Below are positions 1-7,365 of a stretch of DNA of 64,000 bases, piece after piece; positions within the stretch are counted from its first letter, which is position 1; each line of letters opens with the position of its first letter. The position numbers were made by a program, and so were the translations under genes. Location: assembly GCA_963675425.1 (NCBI GenBank), contig OY776214.1, positions 4,154,001-4,218,000 of the forward strand, written 5' to 3'. This DNA comes from Sporobacter sp963675425. GTDB lineage: Bacteria > Bacillota > Clostridia > Oscillospirales > Oscillospiraceae. The notes under the pieces were generated by a model. That model was not told the DNA's origin. It saw nothing but the letters and a program-made list of their open reading frames with translations, and did no database searches.

Positions 1-27
1 CGCCTCATGCTGAGGCGTTATTTTTTT
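1..27 (+). terminator. Terminator of a gene left of the window
   Basis: A 7-bp GC-rich stem (CGCCTCA / TGAGGCG, 3-nt loop) is followed by a T-rich tract. It fits a Rho-independent terminator for a forward gene ending just outside the window and insulates the promoter that follows. Confidence 0.7.
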
Positions 28-35
28 ATAGCAAG

Positions 36-64
36 CTGTCATTTTATTGTATTTATGATATAAT
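36..64 (+). promoter_or_regulatory. Probable sigma-A promoter of the stalk/binding-protein gene
   Basis: A perfect TATAAT lies at 59-64 with a weak -35 (CTGTCA) 17 bp upstream. It sits between the upstream terminator and the AAGGAGAT ribosome binding site of the gene starting at 119. Confidence 0.5.
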
Positions 65-118
65 CAGGCTAACCCTTGGCAGTATTTAGTCTATTTTATT
101 TAAAGGAGATAACAGCCT

Positions 119-1726
119 ATGTACCGAATAAAGAAATTCCTGACACTTTTTCTTACTCTGGCGCTTCTGTGCGGGCTTTGCGGATTAGCGTCGTTATCCG
201 CCGTGGCCGCGGCGACGACCGTTCAGCCGAGCAGTTCAAAGGTCATGATCGACGGAACAGCCGTCTCCTTTCAGGCCTACAACATCGACGGCTATAATTA
301 TTTCAAGCTGCGCGATATCGCCATGGCTATTAACGGAACGGAAAAGCAATACGAAGTCGGCTATGACGATGCGTCAAACGCCATCTCTCTGACATCGGGC
401 CGACCTTATACACCGGTTGGCGGAGAGCTTATTGTCTCTGATGATCTAAGCAGCCGGGGAGCAACGGCCTCCGCCGCCAAGGTCTACCTTGACGGCGCGG
501 AGATCAGTCCACGCGCTTATTTCATCGACGGCAACAACTACTTCAGGCTGCGGGATGTCGGCGCAGCCATTGATTTCGGCGTCATATGGGGCAACACCGG
601 CAATACGATTACAATCGACACCTCCAGCGCCTATGTCAGTGATATGGTCGGTTTCTTCGATCCCGGCTACTACTACACGAATAATCCGGAATATAGCGTC
701 ATGTACATGATGAGTGCGGAAGGTAGTATATATAACGCATTCCGCAACTCGTTTAAGAGCTGGGCTGATAAGCTCAACTGTACTTATGACGATTTCTCTT
801 CCGGAGGTGACAATGATCTGTTCCTTGAAAGCCTTGAAACGTACACCTTAGCGGGGACGGACGGTTTTTTACTGGATGCGGACAGCGCTTTATATCCCCG
901 TATAAGCGAGCTTATGACGGAACTAAACGTTCCCTGGATGAGCTGCATGACGCAGGCTCTGGATGACAACGGACAGAAAGCGCATCCGGCCGTTATCTAT
1001 GACAACTATGATATCGGCGCCAAAATGGCGCAATGGACGATCGACTACGCGAAAAAGACCTGGCCGGACGCCGACCCGGCGGAGATCGGCATGCTCTCCT
1101 TAGACTTCTCCATTGCGCCGGCGCTTCATGATCGTACGGTCGGCGCGCAGGACGTCTGGAATGAGGCTTATCCGGACCAAGAATCAAACTTCTACGTTGG
1201 TGACGGCGTTACGGGTCCGTTGGTCAGTGACACCGCATATGTTCTGTCCAGCGCTGCATTTGCCTCTGATCCGGATATCCAGTACTGGCTGATCTGCGCG
1301 TGTATTGACGATTATGCCAATGGCGCGGCTCAGGCTGCCGAAGCCGCCGGGATCGATGATCGCTGCGTCGTTGTTACGTGCGGCGGCACGCCGCTGATGG
1401 AACAGTGGGATGACGGGCAAGAAAGCTGCTGGAAGGCGGCTCTGTACACTGACTATGCTCTTTATTCGGAACCGCTTATCTGCGGCCTTTACGCCATGAT
1501 GAACGGCGACGCGACAGCCGAAACGCTCTGGCCGGAATGGATTAATAAAAACGCCGGAGACGCTTATGCGTCTGTTCAACTGCCTATGGTTTTTATCACG
1601 CAGGGTAACTATACGGAATATCTGGAGTGGGTCGATTCCTATACAGGCTTTAACAACTATGATTACGCTTACGGCGGTACACAGTATGAGCTGCGTGCGA
1701 CGCCACCGGATTCCTACAACAGTTAA
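119..1726 (+). CDS. Secreted stalk-domain protein fused to a periplasmic-binding-protein-like domain
   Basis: The 535-residue product starts with a signal peptide (about residues 1-31, MYRIKKFL then a hydrophobic core ending in AVAA). Two copper-amine-oxidase-N-like 'stalk' repeats follow at about 37-90 and 122-172; both contain an IDG-NYF-LRD core (YNIDGYNYFKLRDIA, YFIDGNNYFRLRDVG). The remaining 350 residues resemble a type I sugar/solute-binding fold. There is no lipobox Cys, so the protein is probably released or held at the wall through the stalk part rather than lipid-anchored. The binding domain is clearly related to the lipoprotein gene at 63122. No permease or ATPase gene is adjacent, so the ligand and transport role are unknown. 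AAGGAGAT precedes the ATG. Confidence 0.75.
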   Translation: MYRIKKFLTLFLTLALLCGLCGLASLSAVAAATTVQPSSSKVMIDGTAVSFQAYNIDGYNYFKLRDIAMAINGTEKQYEVGYDDASNAISLTSGRPYTPVGGELIVSDDLSSRGATASAAKVYLDGAEISPRAYFIDGNNYFRLRDVGAAIDFGVIWGNTGNTITIDTSSAYVSDMVGFFDPGYYYTNNPEYSVMYMMSAEGSIYNAFRNSFKSWADKLNCTYDDFSSGGDNDLFLESLETYTLAGTDGFLLDADSALYPRISELMTELNVPWMSCMTQALDDNGQKAHPAVIYDNYDIGAKMAQWTIDYAKKTWPDADPAEIGMLSLDFSIAPALHDRTVGAQDVWNEAYPDQESNFYVGDGVTGPLVSDTAYVLSSAAFASDPDIQYWLICACIDDYANGAAQAAEAAGIDDRCVVVTCGGTPLMEQWDDGQESCWKAALYTDYALYSEPLICGLYAMMNGDATAETLWPEWINKNAGDAYASVQLPMVFITQGNYTEYLEWVDSYTGFNNYDYAYGGTQYELRATPPDSYNS

Positions 1727-1869
1727 TAATTATAAAACTGGGGCGGCTTATGCCGCCCCGTCAGTACTTATGAGCGTGTACCAACCGCCTTTACGCCATA
1801 AGCAACAGATCATTGCGTGACAGACCAGCCGCAAATTGCTATACTGAGACCGAGGTGATCGGCAACATA

Positions 1870-2508
1870 ATGAACACAGTATCCAAAAACATCCGTCGGC
1901 TGAGAAAACGCGACGGCATTTCCCAGGAAAAGCTGGCCGAAAAGCTGTGCGTAACGCGCCAGGCCGTATCAAGCTGGGAAACCGGCAAAACCCAACCGGA
2001 TATCGACACCCTCATTGCTATCGCATCGGCGTTTGACACAGACGTCAACACGCTCATATATGGGGAGTCGGCTGTCGCCAAGCAAACTGATACCCGCAAA
2101 TACCGTCGGCTCATTTACATAACGGCTGCTATCAACGTTGTCTTTATTTTGCTTGCGATATTTTTGGTTCCGTATCTAAGGTATTTGGCAAGTTGCTATT
2201 ATAAAGCGATGCCCATGTGGATTTATCAAATCTGGGCACGACCTATATGGGTCATTAGCGCAGCTGTTATGTTTTTAAGCATTTTGTCGCTGTGGAAAGA
2301 TATACGGATCACAAACATGAGGTTAAAAACGTCTATTTTATGGTTTGGAATACTTATGATTGGTTTTTACATCCTTGGTGCCACGGACATGTGGTTTAAC
2401 TTCATGCCGTTGCCCTTAGAAATAGCAATACTGCCGGCGAAGTGTGCTTCTAATCCGATGGTTTTCCTCATTCCCGGCACAGCCTTATTTTTTGGCCTTA
2501 ACAAATAA
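1870..2508 (+). CDS. XRE-family regulator with C-terminal membrane domain
   Basis: Residues 1-60 form a classic Cro/C1-type helix-turn-helix (SKNIRRLRKRDGISQEKL then VTRQAVSSWETGKTQPD, as in many Bacillota XRE proteins). The rest has about four hydrophobic segments, so this is a membrane-tethered DNA-binding protein. An upstream in-frame ATG at 1813 exists, but the ATG at 1870 is preferred: it follows GAGGTGAT and begins directly at the HTH domain (212 aa). Proteins of this layout often control neighbouring transport or stress genes, but no target is evident here. A strong terminator follows. Confidence 0.8.
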   Translation: MNTVSKNIRRLRKRDGISQEKLAEKLCVTRQAVSSWETGKTQPDIDTLIAIASAFDTDVNTLIYGESAVAKQTDTRKYRRLIYITAAINVVFILLAIFLVPYLRYLASCYYKAMPMWIYQIWARPIWVISAAVMFLSILSLWKDIRITNMRLKTSILWFGILMIGFYILGATDMWFNFMPLPLEIAILPAKCASNPMVFLIPGTALFFGLNK

Positions 2509-2537
2509 CAGACCGGCTGCCGCCCGGCCTCAAACTG

Positions 2538-2566
2538 AAAAAAAAGCCGCTTCCGCGGCTTTTTTT
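2538..2566 (+). terminator. Rho-independent terminator, probably bidirectional
   Basis: A hairpin AAAAAGCCGC-TTCC-GCGGCTTTTT is flanked by A and T runs. It lies between the convergent XRE gene and the QueG-like gene and can serve both. Confidence 0.85.
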
Positions 2567-2600
2567 CCATAAGATAGGGACGCCGATAGGCGTCCAGTTT

Positions 2601-3281
2601 TCAGGCCTTACCCGCGCCGTATCGCATGGGGCAGACAACGCGGCAGGCGTTGCATTTGGTCACCTCAAAGCCACGCTCATTCGTGGAGTATGTATTCATC
2701 CGGCACAGCTTCTGATTGACGGTGACGCCGTCGAGCGCGCCGGCCGGACAGGCTTCGATACAAAGCCGGCAGTCCGGCAGACAGACGCTTTCGAGCAGCT
2801 CGTCCGACGGCAAATCCAGGCTTGTGAGCACCGCGCCGATATTGAGCGTGTTGCCGAAATCCCGGCTTAAAAGCATGGTGTTCTTTCCGAGCGTCCCAAG
2901 GCCGGCAAGGACGGCGGCGTGTCGCATCGACAGTATGCCCCGTCCCTCCAGATCGTCGGGATTCCAGTAATCGTACGGATCGTCCGACGGGATGGGTACG
3001 GCATAGCCGTGAAACCGGCGCTCGATCTCCAGCGCAGCATAAAAGGCGATACGGTCCAGCTCAATGCGCGATATGCGGCTGAACTGCTTGTAAACGATCC
3101 TCGGGCTGACCATTGTCGTCCCGATGGGGATCGCGATGCCGAAAACTACGACGGACCGGCAGTCCGGAAAAATATCACGCGGACCGAAGCCCTCGGGCGC
3201 GGCTGCAAAGCGGTCAATATTCGCCACGCCGCACACGTCCGCGCCAAGGCGCGTGAAAACCTTGCGGATATCGTCCTTCAT
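2601..3281 (-). CDS. QueG-like 4Fe-4S protein (epoxyqueuosine reductase-related)
   Basis: The 226-residue protein has the N-terminal layout of the QueG/DUF1730 family (GADVCGVANIDRF, CRSVVVFGI, VLAGLGTLGKNTMLLS). Its C-terminal ferredoxin-like segment holds Cys clusters (CLPDCRLCIEACPAGAL and CNACRVVCP) suited to two 4Fe-4S clusters. It is shorter than bona fide QueG (over 300 aa) and lacks the HEAT-like C-terminus, so it is more likely one of the short QueG-like proteins of unknown substrate common in anaerobes. GGAGG stands 8 nt before the ATG. It lies upstream of, and on the same strand as, no obvious partner except the URO-D gene, which precedes it in transcription order. Confidence 0.75.
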   Translation of the reverse strand: MKDDIRKVFTRLGADVCGVANIDRFAAAPEGFGPRDIFPDCRSVVVFGIAIPIGTTMVSPRIVYKQFSRISRIELDRIAFYAALEIERRFHGYAVPIPSDDPYDYWNPDDLEGRGILSMRHAAVLAGLGTLGKNTMLLSRDFGNTLNIGAVLTSLDLPSDELLESVCLPDCRLCIEACPAGALDGVTVNQKLCRMNTYSTNERGFEVTKCNACRVVCPMRYGAGKA

Positions 3282-3308
3282 GTATCGTCCTCCTTATAGC
3301 TAAAACAG

Positions 3309-3359
3309 TGTTCCCCCACAGGGCGGCTTTGTCGTAAAGCTGCTCTAAGCGAGGGAACA
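3309..3359 (-). terminator. Hairpin after the URO-D gene
   Basis: Inverted arms TGTTCCC and GGGAACA enclose a second helix (GGCTTT / AAAGCT). Read on the reverse strand it follows the URO-D stop and is followed by CTGTTTT; on the forward strand it is followed by six T. It is probably a terminator between the URO-D and QueG-like genes. Confidence 0.5.
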
Positions 3360-3363
3360 TTTT

Positions 3364-4404
3364 TTATCTGAGTTTCGCGTAATGCGCGCTGGAGTATGTA
3401 TACAGCTCGTCGTACACGGCCTTTTTAATATCGGGGTCCGGCGTCATAACGGACGCCAGTACGCGTCCGCGTCCGGCATACTTGTCGACGTATTCGCGCA
3501 CAAGCGCGCGCACCTCGGCTTCCGTGATCCCGCACCGGTCAAGGCCTGTAATCGGGATGGTAAACGTCATTTTATCGCCGTAATCGCGTTTGAGCATGTC
3601 GAAATCGTTAATCGGCTGGGGTGTCCACGCGGTGAGGCCCATGTCAACGAGGTCCTCAATGTACTGCTGCGTCAGGCCGCAGGAGTGCAGCTCAACGTAT
3701 TTGCCGCGCCCGCGCAGGTACTGGATAATACGCTTGGCCTGCGGTTTAATTATATTCTTAAACATCTGATCGGAGAAAAAGCCGGCGCGCTGCGTCCCCC
3801 AGTCGTCGCCATAAATAATCGTATCGATCGGCTCATAATATTGGAAGAGCTTATCAAGGACCTGAATCTTATAATCGGCAACCGCTTCGAAAAAGGCCTG
3901 TACCTCCTCCGGCTCCTCGATAAGCGCAGCCAGTGCCTCGTCAAACGGGATGACCTCATGCAGGCGCTCAAAGCAGCCCTCAGCCGTATGAAACACATGC
4001 AGCCGGTCCGGATCATAGACCTGCTTTTGATAGGCCGCGTCGCCCGCCCAGTCCACCGCCTCGAGGTCCGGGAAAACAAGCTCCTCGCGCCATTTGGAAA
4101 AATCGCTCACAAGCCGTGTGCCGGGCTTTACCATGCTCCCCTGTACCTCTTCAACCCATACCCACTCGACGCCGAACCAATCCTTGCCGTCGGCCTCGTA
4201 CATCGGATGCTCCAGTATGACGTCCGGCCAGACCCATTGATTGTCGTACATCCAGATGGGAAGCCAGTACGGCACCTCGCCGTCATAGACGCGTTTGAGA
4301 TTTTCGCGCGCCGTGATCGGGCGTGGCGGCATTGGGGGTGGGTTTTGCTGACACAGCCAGGAAAAAGATCCGTAGCGCTGCCGGGATTCTCTCGTTTTGT
4401 TCAA
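3364..4404 (-). CDS. Uroporphyrinogen decarboxylase-family protein (probable corrinoid-type methyltransferase)
   Basis: The 346-residue protein has a URO-D/MtaA fold. Its central part holds TIIYGDDWGTQRAGFFSDQMF and a late LHSCGLTQQYIEDLVDMG motif, in which His-x-Cys is the zinc-ligand pair typical of cobamide-dependent methyltransferases rather than of heme-forming HemE. The start is TTG at 4404, 12 nt after AAGGAGG; no ATG is better placed. The substrate is not readable. No corrinoid protein or activator lies nearby, unlike typical methyltransferase operons. A second, divergent URO-D family gene sits at 32982. Confidence 0.75.
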   Translation of the reverse strand: MNKTRESRQRYGSFSWLCQQNPPPMPPRPITARENLKRVYDGEVPYWLPIWMYDNQWVWPDVILEHPMYEADGKDWFGVEWVWVEEVQGSMVKPGTRLVSDFSKWREELVFPDLEAVDWAGDAAYQKQVYDPDRLHVFHTAEGCFERLHEVIPFDEALAALIEEPEEVQAFFEAVADYKIQVLDKLFQYYEPIDTIIYGDDWGTQRAGFFSDQMFKNIIKPQAKRIIQYLRGRGKYVELHSCGLTQQYIEDLVDMGLTAWTPQPINDFDMLKRDYGDKMTFTIPITGLDRCGITEAEVRALVREYVDKYAGRGRVLASVMTPDPDIKKAVYDELYTYSSAHYAKLR

Positions 4405-4480
4405 AACCGGTTTTCCTCCTTATATCATCCTCCGTGGCTTACGCGGCCTGCCAACGGGGCTTTTTATGAAATTGTTATTT

Positions 4481-4531
4481 CACCCTCATCAGTCTCGCTG
4501 TGCTCGACAGCTTCACCCAAGAGAAGCCTTT
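4481..4531. repeat. Partial copy of the palindromic element seen at 51728
   Basis: The segment reading CCCTCATCAGTCTCGCT, then CTCGACAGCTTC and CCAAGAGAAGCC, matches the right half of the complete element at 51728-51852 with a few substitutions. It looks like a decayed remnant. A small hairpin (ATAGGGGC-GAA-GCCCCTAT, 4589-4607) follows before galE. Confidence 0.6.
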
Positions 4532-4632
4532 ACTTCTAGCGGCGGAGCCTTCTTTGCGTTATATAAAATCTCACGGGCACAACGGGTCATAGGGGCGAAG
4601 CCCCTATATCTTTAGGGCGGATGGGCAGGCAT

Positions 4633-5646
4633 TTATTCGTAGCCGTTGGGATTGTTTTTCTGCCAGTTCCATGCGTCCCGGCACATATCCTCGAGCGTAT
4701 AGGACGCCGTCCAGCCGAGCGTCAGCGCAGCTGTTGCCGAATCGGCGTACATCTCAGGGATATCGCCTTCCCGGCGCGCTGCAACCTCGTATGGAATTTT
4801 TATATCGTTGACATTTTCAAACGCGTTCACAATATCCAAAACGCTGTAACCGACGCCGGTACCAAGATTAAACGCGGACACGCCCGAGTGCTTCTCACAG
4901 TATTGAAGCGCCGACACATGGCCGCGCGCCAGGTCGACCACGTGTATATAGTCACGCACGCCCGTACCGTCCCGTGTCGGATAGTCGTCCCCGAAAACGC
5001 TGAGCTTTTCAAGCTTTCCCACGGCAACCTGCGTGATATACGGCATGAGGTTGTTGGGAATCCCATTTGGCATTTCGCCGATCCGGCCGCTGGGGTGTGC
5101 GCCGACCGGATTAAAATACCGCAGCAGCACAGCCGACAGCGCCGGGTCGGCCACGCCGGCGTCCTTGATAATCTGTTCGATGAAAAGCTTCGTACTGCCA
5201 TACGGATTGGAGCACGGGCCGGTCTTCATGGTTTCTGTGAGCGGCAGCTTGTCCGGCGTACCGTACACCGTTGCCGACGAGCTGAATATGAGGGTGTTGA
5301 CACCGAAGCGCGCCATCGTCTCCAGCAGCGTCAGCGTACAATCTATATTATTGCGATAATAACGCAGCGGCTGTTTTACCGATTCGCCGACGGCCTTAAG
5401 TCCCGCGAAATGGATTACGCCGTCGATATCATTTTTATCGAAGACATTTTCAAGCGCGTCTTTGTCGGCAACGTCCGCGGTGAAAACCGAGACGTTTTTT
5501 CCCGTCAGCTCTTCTATACGGCGTACGACCTCCGGCGAACTGTTTGAAAAATTATCAACAATGATTACGTCATAGCCGGCCGTTAGTAATTCAACAGCCG
5601 TATGCGAACCGATATAGCCGGCTCCGCCGGTGAGAAGAATGCTCAT
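4633..5646 (-). CDS. galE: UDP-glucose 4-epimerase
   Basis: This 337-residue short-chain dehydrogenase-type enzyme interconverts UDP-glucose and UDP-galactose with bound NAD. The N-terminus is the dinucleotide-binding LLTGGAGYIGSH; the catalytic parts are SSSATVYG and the YxxxK pair in NPYGSTKLFIEQ; RYFNPVGAHPSG and GTGVRDYIHVVDLA are GalE signatures. The frame extends 27 codons further upstream, but the ATG at 5646 is chosen because GGAGGCGAGGG precedes it and MSILLTGG is the normal GalE beginning. It is transcribed alone, diverging from spoVAD. Confidence 0.95.
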   Translation of the reverse strand: MSILLTGGAGYIGSHTAVELLTAGYDVIIVDNFSNSSPEVVRRIEELTGKNVSVFTADVADKDALENVFDKNDIDGVIHFAGLKAVGESVKQPLRYYRNNIDCTLTLLETMARFGVNTLIFSSSATVYGTPDKLPLTETMKTGPCSNPYGSTKLFIEQIIKDAGVADPALSAVLLRYFNPVGAHPSGRIGEMPNGIPNNLMPYITQVAVGKLEKLSVFGDDYPTRDGTGVRDYIHVVDLARGHVSALQYCEKHSGVSAFNLGTGVGYSVLDIVNAFENVNDIKIPYEVAARREGDIPEMYADSATAALTLGWTASYTLEDMCRDAWNWQKNNPNGYE

Positions 5647-5858
5647 ACTGCCCTCGCCTCCAAGGTTATCTATCAAAATTATTCCGGTCTCTTGGTTAAC
5701 TATACCATACATTTTTACACCGGGCAATCATGATTAACGTATAGTGTTCTAACGCTTAAAACAGACGCTTAAATGCCGTTTTTTGCCGCTTTCAGAACGC
5801 ATTATAAAAAAAAAACAGCTAATCCTAAAAGCAAGACAAATTGAGAAGGTGATGAAAA

Positions 5859-6875
5859 ACGAGCACTAAACATGTCGGCGCGCAGAGCGTCAGTCTTCCC
5901 AACCCGCCGTCCGTCGCTGCCAGCGCCTGCGTTGTCGGCAAAAAAGAGGGCGAGGGCCCGCTTCGCGACAGCTTTGATCTCGTCAGCGAGGATTCATATT
6001 TCGGCGAAAAGACCTGGGAAAAAGCCGAGAGTACCATGCAGAAAACGGCTCTGAGCAAGGCACTGGATAAAGCCAGCCTTCCACCATCGGCCATTGAATT
6101 TATCTTTGCGGGAGACCTTTTAAACCAATGCATCGGCTCGGCGTTTGGCCTGCGTGAAACGGGCATTCCGTTTTTCGGCCTCTACGGCGCGTGCTCAACG
6201 ATGGCAGAAAGCCTTGCGCTGGCCGCGATGACAATTGACGGCGGGTATGCCGACCGCACAGCCGCCGTAACTTCGTCACATTTCTGCAGCGCGGAGCGTC
6301 AGTTCCGCCTGCCACTGGAATACGGCGGACAACGCGTGCCGACAGCCCAGTGGACCGTAACGGGCGCGGGCGCCGTCGTTCTCACAAGCGACGGCCCCGG
6401 ACCGTATATCAAGCATATAACAGCCGGCCGGATCGTCGACGCCGGCATTAAGGACGCCAACAACATGGGCGCGGCAATGGCGCCGGCGGCTTACAGCACG
6501 CTCAGCGCCCATTTTCAGGATCTTGGGTTAAAGCCCTCTGACTACGATTTAATCGTCACGGGAGACTTAGCCGCGCTTGGCAGCGCCATACTGATCGATT
6601 TCTTTAAAAATGACGGCGTTGACCTGTCGCATAATTATAACGACTGCGGCCTGATGATCTTCTCCCGCGAGGGGCAGGATGTCCACGCGGGTGCCTCCGG
6701 CTGCGGCTGCTCGGCCAGCGTGCTGGCCGGCACCCTGATTCCCGGCATGCGCGAGGGCCGATGGAAAAAAATTCTTTTTGCGGCAACCGGCGCGCTGCTG
6801 TCACCCACGTCAACGCTGCAGGGCGAGAGCATCCCCTGTATCTGCACGGCCGTCGCGCTGTCAACAACGAAATAA
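5859..6875 (+). CDS. spoVAD: Stage V sporulation protein AD (start codon missing)
   Basis: SpoVAD is a thiolase-fold protein of the SpoVA channel that takes dipicolinic acid into the spore. The frame shows family hallmarks: GPLRDSFD, KTWEKAE, FAGDLLNQ, GACSTMAES, SSHFCSAERQFRLP, NDCGLMIF, ATGALLSP. No ATG, GTG or TTG occurs in this frame before the Met codon at 6036, which would remove about 59 conserved residues. The frame is open from 5856. ACG at 5859 stands 9 nt after AAGG of the strong AGAAGGTGAT and would give 338 aa, which I recall as the B. subtilis length. Alternatively the ATG at 5852 is used and the following A5 run is one base too long: with four A it reads M-K-T-S-T-K-H-V-G in frame. 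spoVAE follows; spoVAC is not in the window. Confidence 0.85.
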   Translation, partial: TSTKHVGAQSVSLPNPPSVAASACVVGKKEGEGPLRDSFDLVSEDSYFGEKTWEKAESTMQKTALSKALDKASLPPSAIEFIFAGDLLNQCIGSAFGLRETGIPFFGLYGACSTMAESLALAAMTIDGGYADRTAAVTSSHFCSAERQFRLPLEYGGQRVPTAQWTVTGAGAVVLTSDGPGPYIKHITAGRIVDAGIKDANNMGAAMAPAAYSTLSAHFQDLGLKPSDYDLIVTGDLAALGSAILIDFFKNDGVDLSHNYNDCGLMIFSREGQDVHAGASGCGCSASVLAGTLIPGMREGRWKKILFAATGALLSPTSTLQGESIPCICTAVALSTTK

Positions 6876-6889
6876 GGAAGGGTCAAGCG

Positions 6890-7258
6890 ATGGATGTTTT
6901 TTTTGAGTATCTCAAAGCGTTTGCCGTCGGCGGCGCGTTTTGCCTTATTGGTCAGATATTTATCGATAAAACAAAGCTGACACCTGCCAGAATCCTCACC
7001 TCTTACGTCGTTGCCGGTGTGATTTTAGGCGCTGTTGGCTTATACAAGCCGCTCGTGGAATGGGCCGGCGCCGGAGCCACGGTTCCGCTGACCGGTTTTG
7101 GCTACCTTTTAGCCGAGGGCGTTAAAAAAGCCGTTGAGGAAAAGGGTGTGCTCGGCATCTTTACAGGCGGGTTTACCGCCGCCGCCGGCGGTATCGCCGC
7201 CGCCGTCTTTTTCGGCTATGTCATCGCGCTGCTGTCAAAGCCGGGCGACAAAAGCTAG
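6890..7258 (+). CDS. spoVAE: Stage V sporulation protein AE
   Basis: A 122-residue hydrophobic protein with about four membrane spans (FAVGGAFCLIGQIFIDKT, ILTSYVVAGVILGAVGLY, GFTAAAGGIAAAVFFGYVIALL) matching SpoVAE. It is part of the SpoVA channel in the inner forespore membrane. The ATG at 6890 follows GGAAGG and lies 14 bp after the spoVAD stop, so the two are co-transcribed. The conserved G-x-LAEG-KKA-E-KG-LGIFTGG segment is present. Confidence 0.92.
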   Translation: MDVFFEYLKAFAVGGAFCLIGQIFIDKTKLTPARILTSYVVAGVILGAVGLYKPLVEWAGAGATVPLTGFGYLLAEGVKKAVEEKGVLGIFTGGFTAAAGGIAAAVFFGYVIALLSKPGDKS

Positions 7259-7315
7259 GGAGCTGTCGGCATTGCCGACCGGGGCGTTATTAAAAGCAGG
7301 TTATATAAACCAAAA

Positions 7316-7353
7316 GCCGCCTGGGGCAATGCGCTCCGGGCGGCCTGTCTTTT
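7316..7353 (+). terminator. Terminator of the spoVA genes
   Basis: A 9-bp stem GCCGCCTGG / CCGGGCGGC with one G-T pair is followed by TGTCTTTTA. It sits between the convergent spoVAE and LRR genes. Confidence 0.7.
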
Positions 7354-7365
7354 ATATTGCGGCGC

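Noticed and set aside
3382..4539. Long forward frame (385 codons) antisense to the URO-D gene
   Set aside because: The reverse strand encodes a clear URO-D family protein; the forward frame is a codon-bias shadow without a ribosome binding site or recognisable motif.
4589..4607. Hairpin before galE as its terminator
   Set aside because: The stem is short, there is no T tract on the reverse strand, and it lies beside a repeat remnant.
4621..5547. 308-codon forward frame opposite galE
   Set aside because: It mirrors galE, whose motifs are intact on the reverse strand.
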